From UKL13-2 sp044229235 (GTDB lineage: Bacteria; Pseudomonadota; Gammaproteobacteria; Burkholderiales; Usitatibacteraceae), in the NCBI GenBank assembly GCA_044229235.1, contig JBGATH010000020.1:1-64000 (forward strand): a DNA stretch of 64,000 nucleotides. Reading direction: 5' to 3'. This document shows, in pieces, positions 1 to 8,075 of this stretch. The position numbers and the translations under genes are program-made. Every line of letters starts with the position of its first letter. Position 1 is the first letter of the stretch. Below the pieces are notes generated by a model. The model was not told where the DNA came from and made no database searches. It saw only the letters and a program-made list of their open reading frames with translations.

Positions 1-13
1 CGATCAATCCGGC

Positions 14-85
14 AAACTCCAGCACTGGCGCGCCTCTCAGGGCAAAAGCGGCTGGAGTGCCGCGCCAGTGCTTGACTTCAAGCAA
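14..85. repeat. Dispersed palindromic repeat, copy 1
   Basis: Imperfect inverted repeat with arms AGCACTGGCGCG (21-32) and CGCGCCAGTGCT (61-72) around a centre holding GGGCAAAA. Four similar elements occur at 16319, 32566, 44398 and 50163. It is noncoding. The remainder of 1-309 upstream of rquA holds only the FNR-like box noted separately; I see no gene there. Confidence 0.8.
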
Positions 86-140
86 CCCCACGCTGCGCAA
101 CCAGCCATGCGATCAGGGCATCGCGTCGCCACTCCCGCCT

Positions 141-181
141 TTGACAATCATCAAATGTGCAGCGCGACATTCCCCCATACT
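141..181 (+). promoter_or_regulatory. FNR-like box and putative -10 upstream of rquA
   Basis: TTGACAATCATCAA at 141-154 matches the FNR/ANR consensus TTGAT-N4-ATCAA at 9 of 10 positions. A -10-like CATACT at 176-181 is centred 31 bp from the box centre, the same spacing as at frdA and arrA. A class II (about -41.5) activated promoter is inferred. The start codon of rquA lies about 156 bp from the box. Confidence 0.55.
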
Positions 182-309
182 GGCTCAGGAAACGATGCCG
201 CAGTGGATCGACAGGCGGGGTTGGCTATGCTTCAGTGCCGATTCCCCAGTAGTATCGCGGCAGGAGCCGGCTTTCAGGTTGGTCAATTCAAACCGCAGCG
301 GAGGATTTA

Positions 310-1023
310 ATGCCCCACGACGCAGTGCAGACCGGCTTTGAGGCCAGTCCCACCGAGCATATCCCCGCGTATCTGCAGGATACGTACTGGTGGGCTTATG
401 TGCATCCGAATGCCGTCAGTTTCTTCGAGCGCCAGTGGCTGGTGAACGCGATCCTGTGGGGAAACTTTTCGCGCCTGCGCGACGCGGCGCTGGCGGAACT
501 GGGTGAGGTCATCCATGGCCGCAACCTGCAGGTCGCATGCGTATACGGCAACTTCACCAGCCGGCTGGCCGAGCGGCTGGCACCGGATGCCTCGCTTGAT
601 GTCGTCGATGTGCTGCCGATCCAGCTGCAAAACCTGAAGAAAAAAATGCCTGCGGAGGCACGCGTCACGCCCTGCCTGCGCAATTCGGCCAATCTGGGAT
701 TTGCCAATGGCAGCTACGACCAGACGGTGCTGTTTTTCCTGCTTCACGAGCAGCCGGAAGACGTGCGCCGGCAGACGCTGGCCGAAGCGGTGCGCGTGAC
801 CAGGCCGGGGGGACGCATTGTCATCGTCGACTATCACCAGCCGCGCCATCCGCATCCGCTGCGCTACCTGTTCAAGCCCATCCTGCATGTGCTCGAGCCG
901 TTTGCGCTTGACCTGTGGCGCAAGGAAGTCGCGACCTGGCTGCCGAGCAGCATTAAACCGGAACAGATCCGCAAGGAGACGTTTTACGGCGGGCTGTACC
1001 AGAAGCTGGTGATCACGCCCTGA
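310..1023 (+). CDS. rquA: Rhodoquinone biosynthesis protein RquA
   Basis: A 237-residue protein of the class I methyltransferase fold that matches RquA, the enzyme converting ubiquinone to rhodoquinone. Family hallmarks seen: an N-terminal YWWAYVHP stretch (about residues 26-33), WLVNAILWGNF, and the atypical first nucleotide-binding motif VYGNFTSRLA in place of the usual GxGxG of methyltransferases. VVDVLPIQLQNL and LFFLLHEQPEDVRRQTLAEA follow. The start is supported by GGAGG at 300-304. It converges on frdABCD, whose complex could use rhodoquinol to reduce fumarate; that partnership is inferred from position. An FNR-like box lies upstream at 141-154. Identification is by motif recall, not alignment. 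Confidence 0.88.
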   Translation: MPHDAVQTGFEASPTEHIPAYLQDTYWWAYVHPNAVSFFERQWLVNAILWGNFSRLRDAALAELGEVIHGRNLQVACVYGNFTSRLAERLAPDASLDVVDVLPIQLQNLKKKMPAEARVTPCLRNSANLGFANGSYDQTVLFFLLHEQPEDVRRQTLAEAVRVTRPGGRIVIVDYHQPRHPHPLRYLFKPILHVLEPFALDLWRKEVATWLPSSIKPEQIRKETFYGGLYQKLVITP

Positions 1024-1030
1024 GAGCGAA

Positions 1031-1049
1031 CCGGCGGCCATGCCGCCGG
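1031..1049. terminator. GC hairpin between convergent rquA and frdD
   Basis: CCGGCGGC and GCCGCCGG form an 8-bp stem around a CAT loop, between the stop of rquA (1023) and the stop of frdD (1063). There is no long T-run, so it is a plausible but weak bidirectional terminator. Confidence 0.45.
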
Positions 1050-1062
1050 CATTCCACCGCAG

Positions 1063-1419
1063 TCAGAAGCCGATGCTGAGCAATGCCCGCGCGGCCAGGA
1101 TTGTTCCCACCAGCGCGCTGCCGTAACACAGCAGTTTGGCCACCACGCCGGCATGAATGCCGAGGTCGTGCAGCGTATGAAAAATCCGATGCGCGGCGTG
1201 CCACAGGAACAGCGCAATCACCACCAGCAGGAAACCCTTGCCGGCCCAGTGCTGCGCCAGCGTGTGGACGCTCTGGTAGTCGAGCAGGCCGCGCGGCAGC
1301 AGGCTGCCGGTGGGAACCGCGATGCCGGTGATGAACACGAGCATGGCGCCAACCAGTGCCGAGACCATGCCGCCGGCACCGAACAGCAACCAGAAAATGG
1401 GGGCGTTGGATCGTTTCAT
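1063..1419 (-). CDS. frdD: Fumarate reductase membrane anchor subunit D
   Basis: A 118-residue hydrophobic protein with three predicted membrane helices (about residues 8-33, 60-76 and 90-115). It is the last gene of the frdABCD order, as in Escherichia coli FrdD (about 119 residues). Its ATG at 1419 overlaps the frdC stop as ATGA, indicating translational coupling. Residues such as HAAHRIFHTLHD between helices 2 and 3 are typical of the FrdD/SdhD anchor class. With FrdC it would bind quinol and anchor FrdAB to the inner membrane. Two separate small anchors rather than one diheme SdhC-type anchor point to a type D (heme-free) quinol:fumarate reductase. Confidence 0.85.
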   Translation of the reverse strand: MKRSNAPIFWLLFGAGGMVSALVGAMLVFITGIAVPTGSLLPRGLLDYQSVHTLAQHWAGKGFLLVVIALFLWHAAHRIFHTLHDLGIHAGVVAKLLCYGSALVGTILAARALLSIGF

Positions 1420-1814
1420 CGCGCAAGACTCCAGCAAATGATGAGCAGCAACAGGCTGGCGCCACAGGCCGCCGCAAGACCGGTGCGGGTAATTGCCGCC
1501 GGGCCCACGCGCTTGCCACCCACCATGATCGGTGGCAGCGTGCGCGGCATGATGTTGAACCAGGTCCAGGTGTGATACAGGAATCCGACCAGCAGTACCG
1601 CGTGCAGAAATATGGCGAAGGGACTGGTCAGCCACAGCACCCAGCCATCCCAGGCCGCCTGTCCGTCGGCGAGCTTCATGACACCGATCAGCAGGATGAA
1701 GGCGTAGGCCGCGACAAACAGGGCCGTGCCCTCGTGCACCATGTACTCGACGAAGAACGGGTTGCGGCGCCACCAACCATCCATGGGCCGCTTGTACGGG
1801 CGACGCGCGCTCAT
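1416..1814 (-). CDS. frdC: Fumarate reductase membrane anchor subunit C
   Basis: A 132-residue anchor with three hydrophobic helices. The N-terminal stretch RRPYKRPMDGWWRRNPFF and the central LYHTWTWFNIMPRTLPP are strongly typical of FrdC, which is about 131 residues in Escherichia coli. The ATG at 1814 overlaps the frdB stop (ATGA), and its own stop overlaps the frdD start. It passes electrons from menaquinol or rhodoquinol to the FrdB iron-sulfur clusters. The FrdC character, together with the nearby rquA, argues for the reductive (fumarate-respiring) direction rather than succinate oxidation. Confidence 0.9.
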   Translation of the reverse strand: MSARRPYKRPMDGWWRRNPFFVEYMVHEGTALFVAAYAFILLIGVMKLADGQAAWDGWVLWLTSPFAIFLHAVLLVGFLYHTWTWFNIMPRTLPPIMVGGKRVGPAAITRTGLAAACGASLLLLIICWSLAR

Positions 1815-2602
1815 TTGCTTGCTCCCTTCGGCTTGACGAAGCGCAGGAAGTAATCCGTCGCGCTTTCGGTCTTGTTGATGTTCACGGCATTGGCCGGATC
1901 GACTTTCTTCGGGCACACCTCCGAGCAATAGCCGACCGCCGTGCAATTGAACACGCCATCCTCCGCGTGCACCAGCGGCATGCGCTGTTCCTTGCCGCCG
2001 TCGCGCGTGTCCAGGTTGTAGCGATGCACCAGCGCCATCGCACCAGGGCCGATGAACTTCGAATTCAGGCCGTACTGCGGGCAGGCGGCGTAGCACAGCA
2101 GGCAGTTGATGCAGGAGCTGAATTGCTCGTAAAGATTCAGTTCCGCCGGCGTCTGCAGGTACTCGCCCTGTTCCAGCGTGCGCGGTGTTTCCGGGATGAT
2201 GTAGGGCTTGATGCTTTCCAGTTTCTGGATGAAATCGTCCATGACGATGACGAGGTCGCGCTCGATCGGGAAATGCGCCAGCGCTTCGACGCGCACCTTG
2301 CCCGAGGTGTAATCGCGCAGGAAGGTCTTGCACGCCAGCTTGGGCACACCGTCGACCATCATGCCGCAGCTGCCGCAAATGGCCATGCGGCACGACCAGC
2401 GATAGGACAGCGAACCGTCGAGCTCGTCCTTGATGTACTGCAGGCCTTGCAACACCGACATGTCGTCGGTGTACGGCACCGTGAAGGATTGCGGATACGG
2501 CGTGTCCTGTTTTTCCGGGATGTAGCGCAGGATCTCCATCTCGATGGTCTTGGTGGCGCCCAGTGGGCCACCCTTGTGGATTGGGATGGTCTTGGTGGTC
2601 AT
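1811..2602 (-). CDS. frdB: Fumarate reductase iron-sulfur subunit
   Basis: A 263-residue protein with an N-terminal plant-type ferredoxin domain carrying the [2Fe-2S] signature CRMAICGSC followed by a fourth Cys (KLACKTF). A C-terminal domain carries CINCLLCYAACP and CSEVCP for the [4Fe-4S] and [3Fe-4S] clusters. It conducts electrons from the membrane anchor to FrdA. The start ATG at 2602 is chosen because it overlaps the frdA stop as ATGA and removes a non-homologous N-terminal extension that stays open upstream. Length agrees with FrdB proteins (about 240-260 residues). Confidence 0.95.
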   Translation of the reverse strand: MTTKTIPIHKGGPLGATKTIEMEILRYIPEKQDTPYPQSFTVPYTDDMSVLQGLQYIKDELDGSLSYRWSCRMAICGSCGMMVDGVPKLACKTFLRDYTSGKVRVEALAHFPIERDLVIVMDDFIQKLESIKPYIIPETPRTLEQGEYLQTPAELNLYEQFSSCINCLLCYAACPQYGLNSKFIGPGAMALVHRYNLDTRDGGKEQRMPLVHAEDGVFNCTAVGYCSEVCPKKVDPANAVNINKTESATDYFLRFVKPKGASK

Positions 2603-4416
2603 GCTGGTTGTCCTTGCGCCGAAGCTGCGTCTGTCTTGGCTTTGTCGTCCTTCTCGGCCTGTTCGCCGGCGGCACCATAGGCGCGTACACCCGGCGGCAG
2701 GTGCGTGATCTTCACCTCGGAGTAGCTGATGGCCGGTACGCCATCGCCCGTGTAGGTCGCCAGCGAATGCTTGAGGAAATTCGTGTCGTCGCGCGTGGTG
2801 TAGCCGTCGAGGCGCTGGTGGGCGCCACGCGATTCCTTGCGCTGCAAGGCGGAATGCGCCATGGCCTGGGCCACTTCCAACTGGTAGCCCAGCTCGATGG
2901 CCAGCAGCCATTCAGTGTTGAAGACACTGGTCTTGTCGCTCACTTCCAGCCGCGTCGCGCGCTCGCGCAGTTCGGCCAGTTTGTCGCAGGTGGCCTGCAT
3001 TTCATCGCCGGTGCGATAAATGCCGCAGCCGCGCTCCATGCTTTCGGCCATTTCGCGCCGCAGCACCGAGATGCGCTCCGTCCCCTTGTTGTCGCGAACC
3101 ACGCCGACCGCGCGGTTCTCGGCAGCGTCGGCCTGCCGCCTGACGGCCGCCGCGTTGATTGCGCCGGCGCTTCTTGCAAACTTCGCCGCCTCTTCGCCCG
3201 CCACCTTGCCGAAGACGCATAGTTCCGTGAGTGAATTTGAACCGAGGCGATTGGCGCCGTGAATGCCCACGCTGGCACACTCACCTGCCGCGTACAGCCC
3301 GGCCACGACTGGCGCAGCGCATTTCCCGTCCACAGTAATGCCGCCCATGGTGTAGTGCACCGCGGGCCTGACCGGGATCGGAGTGTGGGCGGGATCAACG
3401 CCAAGAAATTCCTCGGCCAGTTCATAGATCTGCGGCAGGCGCTCGCGCAGGTACTTCTCGCCCAGATGCCGCAGGTCCAGGTGCACCACCGAACCGTGCA
3501 GCCCTTCGATGGTGCGGCCTTTTTGCTGCTCGTACCAGAACGCCTGGCTGAGGCGATCGCGTGGCCCGAGTTCCATGGCCTTGTTGACCGGCTTGGGCAT
3601 GGCCGGCCCGAGTCCGTAATCCTGCAGGTAGCGGTAGCCGTCCTTGTTGAGCAGGAAACCGCCCTCGCCGCGGCATGCCTCGGTGAACAGCAGGCCCGTG
3701 CCCGGCATGCAGGTCGGGTGGTATTGCACAAACTCCATGTCGCGCAGCGGCACGCCGTGACGATAGGCCAGCGCCATGCCGTCACCGGTAACGATGCCGC
3801 CGTTGGTGTTTTCGCGGAACACGCGTCCCGCACCACCGGTGGCGATGACCACCGACTTGGCTTCGATCAGCGTGAATTCACCCGAGGCGATGTTGATGAC
3901 CAGCACCCCCTGGGTGCGCCCATCCTCCACCATCAGTTCGACGCAGAAGTGTTCGTCGAAGCGCTTGATCGACGGGAACTGGATCGAGGTCTGGAACAGG
4001 GTGTGCAGCATGTGGAAGCCGGTCTTGTCGGCGGCAAACCAGGTGCGCTCGATCTTCATGCCGCCAAACGCGCGCACATTGATGTGGCCGTCCGGCTTTC
4101 GGCTCCACGGACATCCCCAGTGCTCCATCTGCACCAGTTCCTGCGCCGCATTGGCGACAAAAAAGTCCACGACATCCTGTTCACACAGCCAGTCGCCGCC
4201 GGCCACCGTGTCGTGAAAGTGATGCTCGAGGCTGTCGTGCCCCTGCACCACGCCCGCCGCGCCGCCCTCTGCCGCCACCGTGTGGCTGCGCATGGGATAG
4301 ACCTTCGATACGAGGGCCACGGTCTGCTTCGGATCGGCCTGCGCCACCGCAATGGCTGCCCGCAGTCCGGCGCCGCCCGCGCCAATTATCGCTACATCCG
4401 CCTTGAAAACTTGCAC
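2599..4416 (-). CDS. frdA: Fumarate reductase flavoprotein subunit
   Basis: A 605-residue catalytic subunit. Seen: the FAD-binding GAGGAG near the N-terminus, MRSHTVAAEGG with the His (about residue 45) that carries covalent FAD, the active-site segment CRGEGG with its catalytic Arg, HYTMGG, and GANRLGSNSLTE. It catalyses fumarate/succinate interconversion at the cytoplasmic face of the inner membrane. The start is GTG at 4416, preceded by a GGGAGCG ribosome-binding site. It is first in frdABCD. A perfect FNR box at 4491-4504 with a -10-like TAACCT 31 bp away indicates anaerobic induction. Confidence 0.93.
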   Translation of the reverse strand: MQVFKADVAIIGAGGAGLRAAIAVAQADPKQTVALVSKVYPMRSHTVAAEGGAAGVVQGHDSLEHHFHDTVAGGDWLCEQDVVDFFVANAAQELVQMEHWGCPWSRKPDGHINVRAFGGMKIERTWFAADKTGFHMLHTLFQTSIQFPSIKRFDEHFCVELMVEDGRTQGVLVINIASGEFTLIEAKSVVIATGGAGRVFRENTNGGIVTGDGMALAYRHGVPLRDMEFVQYHPTCMPGTGLLFTEACRGEGGFLLNKDGYRYLQDYGLGPAMPKPVNKAMELGPRDRLSQAFWYEQQKGRTIEGLHGSVVHLDLRHLGEKYLRERLPQIYELAEEFLGVDPAHTPIPVRPAVHYTMGGITVDGKCAAPVVAGLYAAGECASVGIHGANRLGSNSLTELCVFGKVAGEEAAKFARSAGAINAAAVRRQADAAENRAVGVVRDNKGTERISVLRREMAESMERGCGIYRTGDEMQATCDKLAELRERATRLEVSDKTSVFNTEWLLAIELGYQLEVAQAMAHSALQRKESRGAHQRLDGYTTRDDTNFLKHSLATYTGDGVPAISYSEVKITHLPPGVRAYGAAGEQAEKDDKAKTDAASAQGQPA

Positions 4417-4463
4417 TGTCGCTCCCCGCTCGCAGCCCGTGGACGGGCCGCCGATGAACTGCT

Positions 4464-4504
4464 AGGTTAGTCGTTCAGATGTTTCCGGCTTTGATACGCA
4501 TCAA
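4464..4504 (-). promoter_or_regulatory. FNR box and -10 of frdABCD
   Basis: TTGATACGCATCAA at 4491-4504 is a perfect TTGAT-N4-ATCAA palindrome 75 bp upstream of the frdA GTG. TAACCT on the minus strand (4469-4464) is centred 31 bp downstream, as expected for an FNR class II promoter with the site near -41.5. Confidence 0.8.
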
Positions 4505-4546
4505 ACCGGGATGCGCCTGCCGCCGCCGCCACGTTCCTGGCACAAA

Positions 4547-4579
4547 GCCGGAAATGCAGCAGATTGCCGCACTTCCGGC
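4547..4579 (-). terminator. Hairpin downstream of small cytochrome c
   Basis: GCCGGAA (4547-4553) pairs with TTCCGGC (4573-4579), with further internal pairing (TGC/GCA). It lies between the cytochrome c stop at 4622 and the frd promoter. The following T-run on the minus strand is short (TTTG), so termination is only likely. Confidence 0.4.
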
Positions 4580-4621
4580 GCCATTCCAGTCCGCCGCTCG
4601 CTGCGCCGCCCCAACGTGCGC

Positions 4622-4966
4622 CTACTGCGCCAGTATCCAGGCCACGAGGTTCTTGATCTCCTTCGAGTCCTTGGTGTCGACAACCTTGTGCTCTTCCTCG
4701 GTGCCGTCCTCGAACTTCACTTTTGGCGCCTTGGTCAGGACGTCGACCAGCTTGGCTTCGGCATCCGCCTTGCCTTTCCATTTTGCGGCTGTTTTCTGGA
4801 AGGACGAGCCTTTCTTGGCCTTGTCCACGGCATGGCATTTCATGCAACCGCTTTTCTTGGCCAGCGCCTGGGCGGCATCGGCATTGGGCGCCGCGCCGGC
4901 AGGCATTGCATTCAACAGGACACCAGCGGCAACCATTGCCAGGCCGGCGATCAATTTCGATTTCAT
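4622..4966 (-). CDS. Small periplasmic class I cytochrome c (paralog 1)
   Basis: A 114-residue protein with a signal peptide ending near AGA (residue 25-26) and a single heme motif CMKCH at about residues 41-45. The ATG at 4966 is supported by GGAGA in the upstream sequence. The mature part is rich in Lys and ends in KNLVAWILAQ, typical of c551/c552-like folds. There is no Met after the heme motif. The conserved TEEEHKVVD stretch offers a His that could be the sixth ligand, which is inference. It is about 80 percent identical by eye to the gene at 5129-5473. It probably shuttles electrons between inner-membrane and periplasmic partners of the neighbouring multiheme proteins. Confidence 0.85.
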   Translation of the reverse strand: MKSKLIAGLAMVAAGVLLNAMPAGAAPNADAAQALAKKSGCMKCHAVDKAKKGSSFQKTAAKWKGKADAEAKLVDVLTKAPKVKFEDGTEEEHKVVDTKDSKEIKNLVAWILAQ

Positions 4967-5062
4967 GGTGAGTCTCCTTCGTGGATGTGTCAACGAGCTG
5001 CGTACAGGGCGCGCGTGCCTGCGGTTTCGCATGTCAGCGGCCCTTCGCGCACCAGAAAACAA

Positions 5063-5088
5063 AAAGGGCAGCCCGCGGGCTGCCCTTT
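5063..5088 (-). terminator. Intrinsic terminator of cytochrome c paralog 2
   Basis: A perfect palindrome, AAAGGGCAGCCCG and CGGGCTGCCCTTT, followed on the minus strand by TTTTTGTTTTC (from the A-rich 5056-5066). It lies between the two tandem cytochrome c genes and would let the upstream copy be expressed separately. Confidence 0.85.
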
Positions 5089-5128
5089 CATCACTTCCTG
5101 CCCATTTATCGGGCTCCGGTCATCAAGC

Positions 5129-5473
5129 TTATTGGGCCAGGATCCAGGCCACCAGGTTCTTGATTTCTTTCGTGTCCTTGCTATCGACGACCTTGTGCTC
5201 CTCCTCGGTACCGTCCTCAAACTTTACCTTCGGCGCCTTGGTGATGTTATCGATCAGCTTGGCCTCGGCGTCTGCCTTGCCTTTCCACTTTGCAGCGGTC
5301 TTCTGGAAAGACGGGCCCTTCTTGGATTTGTCGACCGCGTGGCATTTCAGGCAGCCGCTCTTCTTGGCCAGCGCCTGCGCGGCGTCGGCATCCGGTGCGG
5401 CATACGCGGGGGCGGCGCTAAACAGTGCCCCGACAGCGGCGATTGCCAGGCTGGCGATCAATTTGGACGTCAT
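5129..5473 (-). CDS. Small periplasmic class I cytochrome c (paralog 2)
   Basis: A 114-residue tandem duplicate of the gene at 4622-4966, with a signal peptide, heme motif CLKCH at about residues 41-45, and the same TEEEHKVVD and KNLVAWILAQ segments. The ATG at 5473 has an AGGAGA ribosome-binding site. Like its paralog it lacks a Met after the heme, so His is the likely distal ligand (inferred). It is transcribed divergently from the CbcL-like gene, with a shared perfect FNR box at 5588-5601. It is therefore a good candidate for the soluble electron carrier of that complex. Confidence 0.87.
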   Translation of the reverse strand: MTSKLIASLAIAAVGALFSAAPAYAAPDADAAQALAKKSGCLKCHAVDKSKKGPSFQKTAAKWKGKADAEAKLIDNITKAPKVKFEDGTEEEHKVVDSKDTKEIKNLVAWILAQ

Positions 5474-5587
5474 ATCTGTTCTCCTGGGTTGGTGGGTCGT
5501 GCACGCCAAGTGCACCAGCCGGTAAACGCGGCATGGCGACGGAATGGCGACATGGATACAGCATTACAAAATCGGCCATATCCCCAT

Positions 5588-5601
5588 TTGATCCAAATCA
5601 A
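5588..5601. promoter_or_regulatory. FNR box between cytochrome c and the CbcL-like gene
   Basis: TTGATCCAAATCAA is a perfect TTGAT-N4-ATCAA site in the 282-bp divergent region 5474-5755. On the plus strand CATGAT (5623-5628) is centred 31 bp from it. On the minus strand TAATGC (5566-5561) or TGTAAT (5568-5563) sit at 31 or 29 bp. One box could drive both genes. Confidence 0.75.
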
Positions 5602-5755
5602 GCAGCAAATGGGATGCACCGGCATGATTGTATCCGTCGCGCAGTTCGAGCATTGTGTCGCCTGGAAGGCAGAACAGACGCTTTCGAAGCAAAATGTCGT
5701 TGGACAAACGCGGCAAGCAGCGCATCGATCACGTTCAGGACAGGGAAGAAAAAGA

Positions 5756-7747
5756 ATGACAGCCAAGAACTCTACGCAGGTGTTGCTGGCCGGGGCGATT
5801 CTGGCCATCTGGAACTGCCTTTCACCCGCCGCAGCCGCCACGCCTGCCGCGGCCGCGAATACTGTTGCGGCACCCGCAGCCAAGCTCGACGACGCCTCCT
5901 GCCAGGCCTGTCACGACGGCAGCAAGAGCGATGTTTCAACGGTCGACGCCAAGGGCAAGAAGCGTGCCCTGCACGCAGTCAAGGCCGATGTGCTGGCCAA
6001 GAGCGTGCACGGAAAAATGCAGTGTGTCGACTGCCACCAGAACATCACCGACCTGAACGCGCCGCACAAGCCGGGCACCACCGCTGCCGCCGACTGCGCG
6101 GGCTGCCACACCAGCTTGTGGGAAGCCGCCCAGAAGAACAACAAGACCGCCGAACAGCCCGGCCTCGCCTACGTCGCCAAGAAAATCGAATCGCAGAAGT
6201 TGTCCGTGCATGCCAAGGCGGACAAGGACGACCCGACCAAAACCAATGCCACTTGCGCCAGCTGTCATGACTCGCATGCCGTGGTGCGCACCAAGCCCGG
6301 CACGCCGGAGCATGACGCGATGCGCCTGGCCGTGCCCGCCAAATGCGGCACCTGCCATGAAGAACACCTCGAAGAATATTCGGGTTCCGTGCACGGCAAG
6401 GCGGTGATCGACAAGAAGGATCCGAAAGCGGCCATCTGCACCGATTGCCACAACCCGATGGGCGTGGACAAGACCAATGCGGACGAGGCGAAGAAGGGCA
6501 TGCTCGCCGCCTGCAGCGGCTGCCACAAGGAAAACGCCAAATCCTATCGCGACACCTACCACGGTCAGATCACCACGCTGGGCTACACCAACACCGCCAT
6601 GTGCTTCAACTGCCATGGCAGCCACGACCTGCGCTCGCCCAAAGACCCGAAGTCGAAGGTCCATCCCGACAATCGGCTCAAGACCTGCCAGAAGTGCCAC
6701 AAGGAAGCGACGACCGGTTTCGTCACCTACCAGCCGCACGGCAACGCGCATGATTTCAGCCGCTATCCGCAGATCTGGCTGACCACGCATTTCATGGTCG
6801 GATTGCTGCTCGGCACCTTTGCCTTCTTCTGGCTGCACGTCATCCTCTGGCTGTACCGCGAGAGCAAGGATCGCAAGGAAGGGAAGACCCGCCCGGCGGT
6901 GGAAATCGCCAAGCTCGACATCCCGGCCGGCAAGCAGTTCCAGCGCTTCGGACCGTGGTGGAGACTCGGACATCTGCTGTTTGCGGTCAGCCTCATGATC
7001 CTCACGCTCACCGGCATGACGCTGATGTACGCCGGCAGTTCCTGGGCGCCGGTGGTGATGGACCTGCTGGGCGGGCCCAAGACAGCCGCCATCATCCATC
7101 GCGTCAATGCCGTGGTGTTTGCCGGCGTGTTCGTTGTCCACCTCATTTACATCACCATCAAACTGGCGAGGAACTGGAAGACCTTCAAAATCTTCGGCCC
7201 CGATTCGCTGGTGCCCGGGCCACAGGACCTGTTCGACGTGATTGCCATGTTCAAGTGGTTCTTCGGCATGGCGCCGCGTCCGGTGTTTGATCGCTGGACA
7301 TACTGGGAGAAGTTCGACTACTGGGCACCTTTCTGGGGTGTGGCGATTGTCGGCTTCAGCGGCCTGATCATGTGGCTGCCCAACCAGACTGGTGCATACC
7401 TGCCTGGCTGGGTGTTCAACGTCGCGGTCATCACCCACGGTGAGGAAGCGTTCCTCGCCGCCGTATTCCTGTTCACGGTGCACTTCTTCAACAATCACTT
7501 CCGTCCGGAGAAGTTCCCGCTGGATACGGTGATGTTCACCGGCGCCATGTCTCTGGAGCATTTCGCGCGCGATCATCCGCTGCATTACAAGCGCCTCGTT
7601 GAAAGCGGCGAGTTGCACAAATATCTTGTCGATGCGCCGTCGAAACCGATGCAACTGGGTTCGAAGATCCTCGGCTTTACGTTGATTGCATTCGGCCTGT
7701 TGCTGCTGGTGTTGATTGCCACCGGCTTTGTCGGCAGTTTCAGCTAA
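5756..7747 (+). CDS. CbcL-like nonaheme cytochrome c fused to cytochrome b
   Basis: A 663-residue protein with a signal sequence, then nine CxxCH heme motifs (CQACH, CVDCH, CAGCH, CASCH, CGTCH, CTDCH, CSGCH, CFNCH, CQKCH) in roughly residues 45-320. A membrane cytochrome b domain follows, with helices near residues 341-368, 400-425, 443-470, 525-543, 561-582 and 637-661, containing His in helices (LTTHFM, WRLGHLLF, IIHRVN, HGEE, VHFFNNH). The same architecture and size are known for Geobacter CbcL, an inner-membrane quinol dehydrogenase in extracellular metal respiration. The inferred role is quinol oxidation passing electrons to periplasmic cytochromes. Chosen start: ATG at 5756 after GGAAGAAAA. 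The frame stays open further upstream but without homology. Confidence 0.85.
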   Translation: MTAKNSTQVLLAGAILAIWNCLSPAAAATPAAAANTVAAPAAKLDDASCQACHDGSKSDVSTVDAKGKKRALHAVKADVLAKSVHGKMQCVDCHQNITDLNAPHKPGTTAAADCAGCHTSLWEAAQKNNKTAEQPGLAYVAKKIESQKLSVHAKADKDDPTKTNATCASCHDSHAVVRTKPGTPEHDAMRLAVPAKCGTCHEEHLEEYSGSVHGKAVIDKKDPKAAICTDCHNPMGVDKTNADEAKKGMLAACSGCHKENAKSYRDTYHGQITTLGYTNTAMCFNCHGSHDLRSPKDPKSKVHPDNRLKTCQKCHKEATTGFVTYQPHGNAHDFSRYPQIWLTTHFMVGLLLGTFAFFWLHVILWLYRESKDRKEGKTRPAVEIAKLDIPAGKQFQRFGPWWRLGHLLFAVSLMILTLTGMTLMYAGSSWAPVVMDLLGGPKTAAIIHRVNAVVFAGVFVVHLIYITIKLARNWKTFKIFGPDSLVPGPQDLFDVIAMFKWFFGMAPRPVFDRWTYWEKFDYWAPFWGVAIVGFSGLIMWLPNQTGAYLPGWVFNVAVITHGEEAFLAAVFLFTVHFFNNHFRPEKFPLDTVMFTGAMSLEHFARDHPLHYKRLVESGELHKYLVDAPSKPMQLGSKILGFTLIAFGLLLLVLIATGFVGSFS

Positions 7748-7766
7748 GTCGCACACAGCTGGTCTT

Positions 7767-7820
7767 GGGGCGTGGTCCGGGCAGAGCGTTCCGCTGCCGG
7801 GGCCACGCCCCGGTGTTTTT
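7767..7820 (+). terminator. Intrinsic terminator after the CbcL-like gene
   Basis: A long GC hairpin (GGGGCGTGG with CCACGCCCC outside, CCGGGCAG with CTGCCGG inside) followed by GGTGTTTTT. It lies 20 bp after the stop codon. The rest of 7748-8075 holds an FNR box at 7891 and no gene. Confidence 0.8.
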
Positions 7821-7890
7821 GTGCAACGGCCGACATCACCGCGCCTTGCCATGCCCATCGCACGGGGCAGCGCAGCTACCTCGTGCAGGC

Positions 7891-7931
7891 TTGATGCCCA
7901 TCAAAAGCAGCGTCTTCCCCGATGCTAGATT
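7891..7931 (+). promoter_or_regulatory. FNR box and -10 upstream of the heme-sensor kinase
   Basis: TTGATGCCCATCAA at 7891-7904 is a perfect FNR palindrome. TAGATT at 7926-7931 is centred 31 bp away, giving the same class II geometry as frdA and arrA. The kinase start codon is at 8076, so a leader of about 135 nt is implied. Confidence 0.7.
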
Positions 7932-8075
7932 GACTGCAGCACGTCGCGGATGAATTGTCAGGGTTGGCCTTGGCGCCGGGAGTCACACTGACCGTGTTGT
8001 CGGGTGCCTCTGCCGCGCAGGCAGCGGAACCAGCGCCATTTCGACCCGGCCGGCAATCGGAACCGACAACATCAC

